From Erysipelothrix sp. UBA3383 (lineage in GTDB: Bacteria > Bacillota_I > Bacilli_A > Erysipelotrichales > Erysipelotrichaceae), in contig DEPV01000103.1 in NCBI GenBank assembly GCA_002358955.1, positions 1-5,999 of the forward strand: 5,999 nucleotides of DNA. Reading direction: 5' to 3'. Under the pieces are notes generated by a model. The model was not told where the DNA came from and made no database searches. It worked only from the letters and a program-made list of their open reading frames with translations. The position numbers were made by a program, and so were the translations under genes. Of this stretch, positions 1 to 5,090 are shown one piece after another; position 1 is the first letter of the stretch, and each line of letters opens with the position of its first letter.

Positions 1-321
1 ATGGAATTTAACACCTTGTTTTAAAGTGAAAGTATATGTTGTGTCATCTTTTGCTTCCCATTTTTCAGCAAGACCTGGACTTAATGATAAGTCTTCGTTT
101 TGATGAATTAGAGTTTCAAAGATCTGACGTGCAACACGTGTTGTAGATTGTGTGTTTGTAGCCTGGATATCAAATGTGATCGCATCAGCACTTGATGCAA
201 CAACCAATGTATCTTTCTTGCCACCAGCTTCTCCACTATCGCCACCCTTAGACGAACATGCCGTCAGGACAAGTAGTGAAGCTAAAGCGATTACTAATAA
301 CTTCATTTTTGTAAGTTTCAT
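1..321 (-). CDS. Oligopeptide/dipeptide ABC transporter substrate-binding lipoprotein, N-terminal part (cut by window edge)
   Basis: Only the first 107 codons are present; the gene continues beyond position 1. The protein opens with a lipoprotein signal peptide: a lysine-rich start (MKLTKMK), a hydrophobic core at residues 8-19 and a lipobox L19-T20-A21-C22, so Cys22 should be lipidated and the protein anchored outside the membrane. A Gly/Ser/Lys linker follows. The mature start then reads like family-5 extracellular solute-binding proteins (OppA/DppA type): 'TLVVASSADAITFDIQ', then 'VARQIFETLIHQNEDLSLSPGLAEKWE', then 'TYTFTLKQGVKFH'. Family knowledge says such proteins bind peptides (sometimes nickel or other ligands) and deliver them to an ABC permease. 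The start at 321 is supported by GGGAGG a few bases upstream. The ligand cannot be told from this fragment, and no permease or ATPase gene is in view. Confidence 0.9.
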   Translation of the reverse strand, partial: MKLTKMKLLVIALASLLVLTACSSKGGDSGEAGGKKDTLVVASSADAITFDIQATNTQSTTRVARQIFETLIHQNEDLSLSPGLAEKWEAKDDTTYTFTLKQGVKFH

Positions 322-345
322 ATTGAACCTCCCTTTGTTTTCATA

Positions 346-374
346 ACTTTATCACGTATTTTTACATTGTGCAA
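346..374 (-). promoter_or_regulatory. Promoter of the substrate-binding lipoprotein gene
   Basis: On the minus strand, TTGCAC (374-369) and TAAAGT (351-346) are 17 bases apart, and TG at 354-353 gives an extended -10. This fits a vegetative sigma-A promoter about 25 bases upstream of the start codon at 321. A second, weaker extended -10 (TGTGATAAT, 388-380) lies just upstream. Confidence 0.6.
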
Positions 375-391
375 GCATTATTATCACAAAA

Positions 392-410
392 GTTTCATAT
401 TTCATGAAAC
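392..410. promoter_or_regulatory. Inverted repeat upstream of the lipoprotein promoter, possible operator
   Basis: A perfect 7-bp inverted repeat, GTTTCAT-N5-ATGAAAC, is centred near 401, some 20 bases upstream of the -35 at 374-369 and overlapping the -35 zone of the weaker upstream promoter. It is not followed by a T-run in either direction, so a regulator binding site is more likely than a terminator. The binding protein is unknown. Confidence 0.4.
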
Positions 411-563
411 AACTTACATTATTATGCAAGTGGCTCTACGAGTGGCTTTAAAGATGATTCAATATCAATTCTAGGGAACGAAAATCAATTACGACATACT
501 GTTTCCTGAAAATACTTTCACCAAAGGAATAATATTTCTTACATTTTCACATCATTGAGGCGC
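411..563. other. Intergenic stretch without a recognisable gene
   Basis: AT-rich sequence between the lipoprotein control region and the terminator of the neighbouring minus-strand gene. I see no ORF with a ribosome binding site, no convincing hairpin and no repeat beyond a short 'GTGGCT' pair near 430-446. Confidence 0.4.
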
Positions 564-589
564 AAAAAAAGACGTACCCTGTACGCCTT
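564..589 (-). terminator. Rho-independent terminator of the 156-residue membrane protein gene
   Basis: Read on the minus strand, AAGGCGTAC-AGG-GTACGTCTT forms a 9-bp stem (one G-T pair) with a 3-base loop, followed by a run of seven T. It starts about 24 bases after the stop codon at 613-615, so it ends transcription of that gene and separates it from the lipoprotein gene. Confidence 0.85.
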
Positions 590-612
590 CCTTATATATA
601 GCATTTGAAAGT

Positions 613-1083
613 TTATTTGTAAGCTAAGAGTTCACTCAGATACATGTAAGCAACACCAAAGCTTCCCACACCCAGCGCAATCATGATCCACTGCAGACTC
701 TCACCAATGCCACTGAAGCCATAAGCAATCAGTAAACCACCCAATATGACATATAAAACAGTATTCATGATCAAGGCATCTTTACCCACCGTTTTATCAA
801 CATTAATATGATTACGAACATTTAAAGAGGGTAAGAATACTCTACGATAACGGTATTCTAAAAGAGCAATCAGTCCAATGGTGATTAAAAATATCATTTC
901 ATTCCCCAATTTAAAGTTATTTAAAAGCACTCCCAACATGATTGAAATGGTAAAACGATTGCGATAAAAACCATATTCTTTCGCTTGTTCAGGTTTCACC
1001 TCATAAATCTTACGGGTAAAGATATCTTTAAAATACTTTGTTGTTACTTCTGGTTTCTTATTACTTTTCTTTGTCTGTTTCAT
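613..1083 (-). CDS. Hypothetical small integral membrane protein, 156 residues
   Basis: I do not recognise a family. The N-terminus is strongly basic and probably cytoplasmic (residues 1-43: MKQTKKSNKK, then a Lys/Tyr/Phe-rich stretch). Four hydrophobic segments follow at roughly residues 44-57, 62-76, 105-122 and 130-149. Between the second and third is a basic loop (EYRYRRVFLPSLNVRNHINVD, residues 76-96), so the N-terminus, this loop and the C-terminus (ELLAYK) would all lie inside if all four segments span the membrane. The start at 1083 is supported by GGAGG six bases upstream. The gene stands alone: terminator downstream, and divergent from agaS across 165 bases. It shows no sign of being part of the sugar system. 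No catalytic motif is visible. Confidence 0.75.
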   Translation of the reverse strand: MKQTKKSNKKPEVTTKYFKDIFTRKIYEVKPEQAKEYGFYRNRFTISIMLGVLLNNFKLGNEMIFLITIGLIALLEYRYRRVFLPSLNVRNHINVDKTVGKDALIMNTVLYVILGGLLIAYGFSGIGESLQWIMIALGVGSFGVAYMYLSELLAYK

Positions 1084-1108
1084 AAAAACCTCCGTCCATA
1101 GTTTCTAT

Positions 1109-1114
1109 ATTATA
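1109..1114 (-). promoter_or_regulatory. -10 element of the membrane protein gene
   Basis: A perfect TATAAT on the minus strand lies 25 bases upstream of the start codon at 1083. The expected -35 position has no good match (CTCCCC), so the promoter is weak, depends on an activator, or is not at this site. Confidence 0.4.
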
Positions 1115-1183
1115 CTAAATTTAACACACTTGGGGAGCTATTTGTGTTTTTGTGTATACTTTTTGTAAGTTTCGACAAACACA

Positions 1184-1212
1184 TTGTTAGTTAGTGCAAA
1201 AGAAATTATACT
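1184..1212 (+). promoter_or_regulatory. Promoter of the agaS-EIIA-yajC operon
   Basis: TTGTTA (1184-1189) and TATACT (1207-1212) are exactly 17 bases apart, giving a start of transcription near 1219 and a leader of about 30 bases before agaS. Both hexamers are close to the vegetative consensus, unlike the EIIB promoter, so this operon may be less dependent on an activator. The ribosome binding site is AAAGAGG at 1236-1242. Confidence 0.6.
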
Positions 1213-1248
1213 TGAAATGTAAAAATTGATATAGAAAGAGGGATTACA

Positions 1249-2418
1249 ATGTTTGAAAAAACGAAAGAAAAATGGGAAACACTCAAAGGTGCACATACTG
1301 CTCGTGAGATTTCTCAACAACCATCAACATGGTTTGAAACCTATGAAATCGTATTAAACCACCGCGATGAGATCAAAGATTTCATCAGCGAGGTCACATC
1401 TGCAGAAGATTTTGACATTATCTTCACAGGAGCTGGAACCAGTGAATTTGTTGGTAACTCACTTGCACCTTTATTAGTCGAAAAATACAACCATAAAGTG
1501 CATTCCATTGCGACAACAGATATTGTTGCATCACCAAGACAATTCATTCATCCAACTAAACCAACACTTGTTGTTTCATTTGGACGTTCAGGAAACTCTC
1601 CTGAATCCATTGGTGCTGTTGAAATCATCAACACCATCAACCCTAATGCAAAACACTTAATCATTACATGTAACCATGAAGGTAAGTTAGCACTTCGCGA
1701 AGATGCAAACATCTATGCAATCAAATTACCTAAGGAAACCAATGATCAATCTTTTGCAATGACAAGTTCATACTCAAACATGTTCTTTGCAGCATTGCTT
1801 GTATTTAACATTGATACAATGGAGACATACCTACCAAGTATCAAGGAAGCTGCACAAGCTGCTAATAAACTATTAACAGAAGACTTCCAAGACATCATTG
1901 ATATGATTGAAGGCTTTGACTTCAAACGTATTGTTTATCTTGGAGATGCAGGACTGAATGGAGTTGCTCAAGAAAGTTCATTAAAAATGTTAGAACTGAC
2001 AGCTGGGGATGTTGTAACAATGTACAACACACCATTGGGCTTTAGACACGGACCAAAATCAATCATTAACAACGATACATTAGTTGTTGTCTTAATGAGT
2101 GATGATGAGTACACACGTCCTTACCAAATTGACCTCATTAAAGAAATGTCAGCACAACGTAAAGACAACAAGTTAATTGCAATTGACTCACGTCAAGATG
2201 ATAGTATCCCAGAACTTGTGGATGCATACTATACAATTAAGTATGAAAATGATGTTAATCCTGAACTTATTGGTTTAAACATGGTGATCTATGCTCAAAT
2301 TTTCTCACTGTATAAATCATTACACTTAGGTAAGACTCCAGACAACCCATGGCCAAGTGGTGAAGTCAACCGCGTCGTACAAGGTGTTATCTTATACCCA
2401 TATACAAAGGAGAACTAA
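1249..2418 (+). CDS. agaS: Amino-sugar phosphate isomerase/deaminase AgaS (SIS domain protein)
   Basis: Cytoplasmic sugar-isomerase (SIS) protein of 389 residues, close to the length of E. coli AgaS. Family members convert galactosamine-6-phosphate to tagatose-6-phosphate with release of ammonia, in N-acetylgalactosamine/galactosamine use. Recognisable parts: TAREISQQP (17-25); the first SIS domain with GAGTSEFVG (61-69), SFGRSGNSPES (110-120) and ETNDQSFAMTSS (163-174); then a second SIS domain from about residue 215 with YLGDAG (230-235), LKMLELTAG and FRHGPKS (265-271). By comparison with the GlmS isomerase domain, Glu249 and the RHGP segment (266-269) would sit in the active site; that is inference. 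The start is supported by an AGAGG site six bases upstream. It is first in the operon and is followed by EIIA after one base. A glucosamine-type substrate cannot be excluded. Confidence 0.93.
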   Translation: MFEKTKEKWETLKGAHTAREISQQPSTWFETYEIVLNHRDEIKDFISEVTSAEDFDIIFTGAGTSEFVGNSLAPLLVEKYNHKVHSIATTDIVASPRQFIHPTKPTLVVSFGRSGNSPESIGAVEIINTINPNAKHLIITCNHEGKLALREDANIYAIKLPKETNDQSFAMTSSYSNMFFAALLVFNIDTMETYLPSIKEAAQAANKLLTEDFQDIIDMIEGFDFKRIVYLGDAGLNGVAQESSLKMLELTAGDVVTMYNTPLGFRHGPKSIINNDTLVVVLMSDDEYTRPYQIDLIKEMSAQRKDNKLIAIDSRQDDSIPELVDAYYTIKYENDVNPELIGLNMVIYAQIFSLYKSLHLGKTPDNPWPSGEVNRVVQGVILYPYTKEN

Positions 2419-2419
2419 C

Positions 2420-2857
2420 ATGATTGGAATCATTGTAACAGGACATGGACATTTTGCTAAGGGAATGGGATCAGCTTTATCACTGATTGCCGGAGACCAA
2501 AGCAACTATAAAGAAGTAACGTTTGAAGATGGTAAAACACCAGAAATACTTGCTGAAGAATTACAAGCAGCAATCACAGAATTAAACACAGACCAAGGCG
2601 TATTGATCTTTTCTGACTTAAAGGGAGGTACTCCTTACAAAGAATCTGTGGTATTATCTATGAGCAATGAGAACGTACACGTTTTCGGCGGTACTAATAT
2701 CGCAATGCTTTTAGAAGCTTCATTAATGCGACTGGCAGAGCCTGAAATTGCTCAATTTGCTAAGGACCTTCATGCAACAGGTCTTAACCAAGTTGATCTC
2801 TTTGACCCAGCTTCACTGGTTCGCGAACAAGATAATGAGGAAGAAGACGGTATTTAA
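2420..2857 (+). CDS. PTS mannose-family EIIA component (amino-sugar/GalNAc type)
   Basis: Stand-alone EIIA of 145 residues that accepts phosphate from HPr in the cytoplasm and passes it to EIIB. The N-terminus IGIIVTGHGHFAKG carries the phosphorylated histidine, His9 (the GHG that matches the THG of E. coli ManX). FSDLKGGTPYKE (64-75) supplies the conserved Asp66 and the GGTP turn of the fold. An in-frame upstream ATG at 2357 lies inside agaS and is not the start: ATG 2420 has AAGGAG at 2407-2412 and gives the canonical family N-terminus. The gene follows agaS with one base between stop and start, so the two are probably translationally coupled. Streptococcal relatives are named agaF or gadF; the exact sugar is uncertain. 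The C-terminus is an acidic tail, NEEEDGI. Confidence 0.93.
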   Translation: MIGIIVTGHGHFAKGMGSALSLIAGDQSNYKEVTFEDGKTPEILAEELQAAITELNTDQGVLIFSDLKGGTPYKESVVLSMSNENVHVFGGTNIAMLLEASLMRLAEPEIAQFAKDLHATGLNQVDLFDPASLVREQDNEEEDGI

Positions 2858-2877
2858 ACTCATTAAGGAGAACTTCA

Positions 2878-3159
2878 ATGAACACATGGAATATAGTTTT
2901 AATTTCAGTTATTACATTTGCTGTAATGATTGGATTGCTCATGACAGTGTATACACTGATTTCAGCAAAAAATATTAAGAAACAACGAACACGTATGCCA
3001 GACTTAGTTTCAGAATTGAAATCCGGCACTAAAGTGATGTTTGCAGGGGGCCTAATTGGTACTGTTGTTAGCAAGGATGATAACTTTGCTAAACTTCGTA
3101 TCGACAACAACACCGTTGTTGAAGTTGCAATCTACAGCATCTCAACCATTATCGTTTAA
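2878..3159 (+). CDS. yajC: YajC-like small membrane protein in a PTS operon
   Basis: A 93-residue protein with one N-terminal membrane segment (about residues 5-28), then a basic stretch (KNIKKQRTRM), then a small cytoplasmic domain with the YajC pattern: L-x-x-G-x-x-V, followed by GGLIGTVVSKDD and a beta-rich end (AKLRIDNNTVVEVAIYSISTIIV). Canonical YajC belongs to the SecDF-YajC complex of the protein translocase, usually next to secD/secF or tgt. Here it is the last gene of a PTS operon, 20 bases after EIIA, with AAGGAG seven bases before its start. YajC paralogues also occur in the glycosaminoglycan (hyaluronan) PTS loci of streptococci, where their role is not clear to me. A helper for EIIC/EIID membrane insertion, or an accessory subunit, is speculation. 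Confidence 0.8.
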   Translation: MNTWNIVLISVITFAVMIGLLMTVYTLISAKNIKKQRTRMPDLVSELKSGTKVMFAGGLIGTVVSKDDNFAKLRIDNNTVVEVAIYSISTIIV

Positions 3160-3169
3160 TCATAATATT

Positions 3170-3212
3170 AAAAATACTCAGCCACGACTTCTTGTGTGCT
3201 GAGTATTTTTTT
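3170..3212 (+). terminator. Strong terminator of the agaS operon, probably bidirectional
   Basis: AAAAATACTCAGC (3170-3182) pairs perfectly with GCTGAGTATTTTT (3198-3210), a 13-bp stem. CAC/GTG pairs can extend it inside the loop with one bulged T. The T-run goes on to 3212. Read on the minus strand the hairpin also ends in five T, so it can serve the convergent AraC-family gene, whose stop codon is only nine bases away at 3221. Confidence 0.9.
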
Positions 3213-3220
3213 ACTTAATT

Positions 3221-4414
3221 TTAGTTTTCGGATGATTGTTTGAATACCGATTGTGAGAATTCAGAGGGCGCTAAGCCATAACGACTCTTAAACTTACGTG
3301 AGAAATAGTGAATGGAACTAAAGCCCAACTTAAAGGCTATTTCAGTAATTGGATACTTCTCTTCTAAGATCATGTGTTGTGCTAAGTTCATCTTCTCCTC
3401 ATTAATATACTGTTTGGGTGCCATGTTCAAGTTTTTCTTAAACAGGGTTTGTAGTGTTGAGCGACTGATGGAAAAGTGCATGCAGATCTCTTCAATGGTA
3501 ATGGGTTCGTATATATTTTTATGAATGTAATTGGTAATCTCATTCATCAACTCATTCTCAAAGTTAACCTGAATTGGATTTGAAACCTTATTCTCATCAC
3601 GATGAACATCATCATAGTGAACCAAATGAATCATGATTTCCTTGAGGTATGCAATCATCATATCGCGAGCATACGGCAATTCATCATTCTCCATAATCGT
3701 AGATACACGGATGAAGTTATTCACCAATTGATACAACTCATTGGAACACTGAAACACTTTATTCTTAATGTGTTTTAAGGATTCACTGTTGGCATCAATG
3801 TTCATATCAAACATGATCGTCACATAAGAACACGAACTCTTACCTAAGATTTCTTGCTTATGAAATTGGCCTGGAAAGTATAAAATCATTTCCTGGTTGG
3901 CCATTTCAAAGGACTTACCATCAATATCAGTACGCAGTTGTCCTGTATCAACATAGGTCAATTCCCAGAAATAATGCTCTTCCCCATCAAAATGGTAGTC
4001 TTTCCCCTTTACATTATAGTAGTAAGAATAAATCTCACTCACGCTTAATTTAGGTTTTATGGGTTTATAGACATAAGGCACTTTCAAAGGAACCTTTTGC
4101 AGTTCTGCAGCTTCTGTTTGATAAGGACCCATCTCAATCACGATGGATTGTGTGATTGGAACGATGTTGAACTTTATATTGGCATTCAGTACAACATTAC
4201 GATGAATGACAAATTGTTCCAAATGCTCATCTTCTGTTTCAATGATCAAAATAGCAATACCGCTCAATAATTTAACATAGGTTCTAAAAGGGTTAAAATA
4301 CAGGTCATTGGCTGCTTTACCCTCGTGATAATTGCGTTTTACGGCATATGGCGACTCTTCATCCATCACTTTACCGTACTTTAAAAACTGTGGACTCGTG
4401 GTTTTTAGGTACAT
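3221..4414 (-). CDS. AraC-family transcriptional regulator with extended N-terminal region
   Basis: A 397-residue DNA-binding regulator, longer than the usual 280-300 residues. The C-terminal AraC/XylS domain (about 290-386) has both helix-turn-helix units: ITIEEICMHFSISRSTLQTLFKK (305-327) and YPITEIAFKLGFSSIHYFSRKFKSRYGLAPSEF (354-386), the classic family signature. A cupin-like sensor part covers about 130-205 (HYFWELTYVDTGQL ... MILYFPGQFHKQEI). About 120 further residues precede it, starting 'SPQFLKYGKVMDEE', which is not standard; this could be a second cupin-like domain. An ATG at 4420 touches the GGAGGG site directly, so I prefer the ATG at 4414, six bases downstream of it. The gene is divergent from the EIIB operon and convergent with agaS, which suggests it senses the sugar or its phosphate and activates the PTS genes (inference). 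Confidence 0.9.
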   Translation of the reverse strand: MYLKTTSPQFLKYGKVMDEESPYAVKRNYHEGKAANDLYFNPFRTYVKLLSGIAILIIETEDEHLEQFVIHRNVVLNANIKFNIVPITQSIVIEMGPYQTEAAELQKVPLKVPYVYKPIKPKLSVSEIYSYYYNVKGKDYHFDGEEHYFWELTYVDTGQLRTDIDGKSFEMANQEMILYFPGQFHKQEILGKSSCSYVTIMFDMNIDANSESLKHIKNKVFQCSNELYQLVNNFIRVSTIMENDELPYARDMMIAYLKEIMIHLVHYDDVHRDENKVSNPIQVNFENELMNEITNYIHKNIYEPITIEEICMHFSISRSTLQTLFKKNLNMAPKQYINEEKMNLAQHMILEEKYPITEIAFKLGFSSIHYFSRKFKSRYGLAPSEFSQSVFKQSSEN

Positions 4415-4420
4415 AATCAT

Positions 4421-4426
4421 CCCTCC
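4421..4426 (-). promoter_or_regulatory. Ribosome binding site deciding the AraC-family start
   Basis: GGAGGG on the minus strand (4426-4421) abuts the ATG at 4420 with no spacer, which is unusable, but is six bases from the ATG at 4414. This is why the shorter 397-residue form is chosen. Confidence 0.65.
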
Positions 4427-4427
4427 A

Positions 4428-4445
4428 TATGTTTATAGTATCACA
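4428..4445 (-). promoter_or_regulatory. Candidate -10 region of the AraC-family gene, mirrored copy of the EIIB -10
   Basis: On the minus strand, TGTGATACT (4445-4437) resembles an extended -10, and the block GTGATACTATAAACATA (4444-4428) matches 15 of 17 bases of the EIIB promoter block at 4541-4557 on the plus strand. The leader would be very short, with transcription starting near 4430. An alternative is the perfect TATAAT at 4481-4476. Neither has a good -35. Confidence 0.4.
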
Positions 4446-4488
4446 ATATACACTTACATTTTTACTTGTTTTTGTATTATATATTATT

Positions 4489-4502
4489 AATTTGTACAAA
4501 TT
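4489..4502. promoter_or_regulatory. 14-bp perfect palindrome in the divergent control region
   Basis: AATTTGTACAAATT is identical to its reverse complement. It sits near the middle of the gap between the AraC-family gene and EIIB, upstream of both promoters. It has no loop or T-run, so a protein-binding site is more likely than a terminator. It contains the left copy of the GTACAA direct repeat. Confidence 0.45.
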
Positions 4503-4520
4503 TCACTTCTAAAAGTACAA
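4494..4520 (+). promoter_or_regulatory. GTACAA direct repeat with 21-bp spacing, candidate AraC-family operator
   Basis: GTACAA occurs at 4494-4499 and again at 4515-4520, two helical turns apart in the same orientation. AraC-family proteins usually bind direct-repeat half-sites about 21 bp apart, the nearer one next to or over the -35. Here the nearer copy abuts the poor -35 (ACAGTA, 4520-4525) of the EIIB promoter, as expected for an activator site. The match is only six bases long, so this stays a prediction. Confidence 0.4.
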
Positions 4521-4548
4521 CAGTATATGTGAAAGTGTGGGTTATACT
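4520..4548 (+). promoter_or_regulatory. Candidate promoter of the EIIB-EIIC-EIID operon
   Basis: TATACT (4543-4548) is a good -10, with transcription expected near 4555. The hexamer 17 bases upstream, ACAGTA (4520-4525), is a poor -35, which suggests activator dependence. I found no sigma-54 type -24/-12 element (GG and GC spaced by 10), although many mannose-family PTS operons in Firmicutes have one with a LevR-type activator. Confidence 0.5.
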
Positions 4549-4554
4549 ATAAGC

Positions 4555-4576
4555 ATAAGAGCGCTTACACTCTTAT
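4555..4576 (+). promoter_or_regulatory. 22-bp inverted repeat with a cre-like core at the EIIB transcript start
   Basis: ATAAGAG (4555-4561) and CTCTTAT (4570-4576) are perfect inverted 7-mers around an 8-base loop. Inside lies TAAGAGCGCTTACA (4556-4569), which resembles the catabolite-responsive element of Firmicutes, with the AGCGCT centre and two mismatches to the loose consensus WTGNAANCGNWNNCW. Placed just after the -10, it would block transcription if bound by CcpA. As RNA, the repeat could form a weak hairpin at the very 5' end, two bases before the ribosome binding site. Confidence 0.45.
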
Positions 4577-4595
4577 TCGGAAGGGGGTCATGAAA

Positions 4596-5072
4596 ATGGC
4601 AAATATAGTATTAACACGAATCGACAACCGTATGATTCATGGACAAGTTGCAACTCAGTGGAGCGGTAACATCGGAGCGAACCTACTTTTAGTAGCAAAC
4701 GAGGATGTTGCAACCAACCCGATGAGACAGGGTTTAATGGATATGGCTGCACCAAGTTATGCACAAACACGTTATTGGTCACTTCAAAAAACGATTGACA
4801 CAATACACAAAGCTTCTGACAAGCAGAAGATCTTCTTAATTTGTGAGAACCCACAAGATGTTCTTACATTGGTAGAAGGTGGTGTACCAATTAAAAAAGT
4901 AAACATTGGTAACATGCACATGGCAGAAGGAAAACGTCAGGTTGCAGGATCCGTCGCAGTAGACGATGCAGATGTTGCAGCATTCAGACGACTCAAAGAA
5001 TTAGGCGTTGAACTTGAAATTAGACGAGTACCTCAAGAAGGTACAGAGAGTCTAGACAAACTATTCGAATAA
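4596..5072 (+). CDS. PTS mannose-family EIIB component (amino-sugar/GalNAc type)
   Basis: A 158-residue cytoplasmic EIIB that takes phosphate from EIIA and hands it to the sugar during transport. The N-terminus MANIVLTRIDNRMIHGQV is the family hallmark, with the phosphorylated histidine at His15 in the R-x-IHGQV motif. The fold continues with WSGNIGANLLLVANEDVA, KIFLICENPQDVLTLVEGGVPIKKVNIGNMH and the end typical of the family, FRRLKELGVELEIRRVPQEG. An ATG at 4590 is in frame but only two bases from the ribosome binding site GGAAGGGGG (4579-4587). ATG 4596 is eight bases away and gives the canonical start, so it is preferred. The gene is followed by EIIC after 18 bases. It matches the AgaV/GadV type (GalNAc, or glycosaminoglycan disaccharides in streptococci), but specificity is not readable from the sequence. 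Confidence 0.93.
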   Translation: MANIVLTRIDNRMIHGQVATQWSGNIGANLLLVANEDVATNPMRQGLMDMAAPSYAQTRYWSLQKTIDTIHKASDKQKIFLICENPQDVLTLVEGGVPIKKVNIGNMHMAEGKRQVAGSVAVDDADVAAFRRLKELGVELEIRRVPQEGTESLDKLFE

Positions 5073-5090
5073 TAAAGGAGAAAACAAACT

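Noticed and set aside
132..143. 12-bp perfect palindrome CAACACGTGTTG
   Set aside because: It lies inside the lipoprotein coding region, encodes ordinary residues of a conserved part of the protein and has no nearby partner, so chance is the simplest explanation.
1141..1170. TTTGTGTTTTTGTGTATACTT repeats upstream of agaS as a possible operator
   Set aside because: The repeats are short, T-rich and irregular, and they do not match the GTACAA elements before EIIB, so I could not support a site.
305..1172. 14-base identity TTTTTGTAAGTTTC near 306 and near 1160
   Set aside because: One copy is antisense of the lipoprotein start codons and the other is in the agaS upstream region. In AT-rich sequence a match of this length can occur by chance, and no shared function is evident.
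1138..1320. 60-residue minus-strand reading frame overlapping the start of agaS
   Set aside because: Its ribosome binding site is lacking and its 5' half is the antisense of the well-supported agaS gene.
2784..3113. 109-residue minus-strand reading frame opposite EIIA and yajC
   Set aside because: It covers the ends of two well-supported genes and their ribosome binding site, with no start signal and no family resemblance.
4421..4589. Sigma-54 (-24/-12) promoter for the EIIB operon
   Set aside because: I looked because many mannose-family PTS operons use LevR and sigma-54, but no TGGCAC-N5-TTGC-like element is present and the neighbouring regulator is AraC-type.
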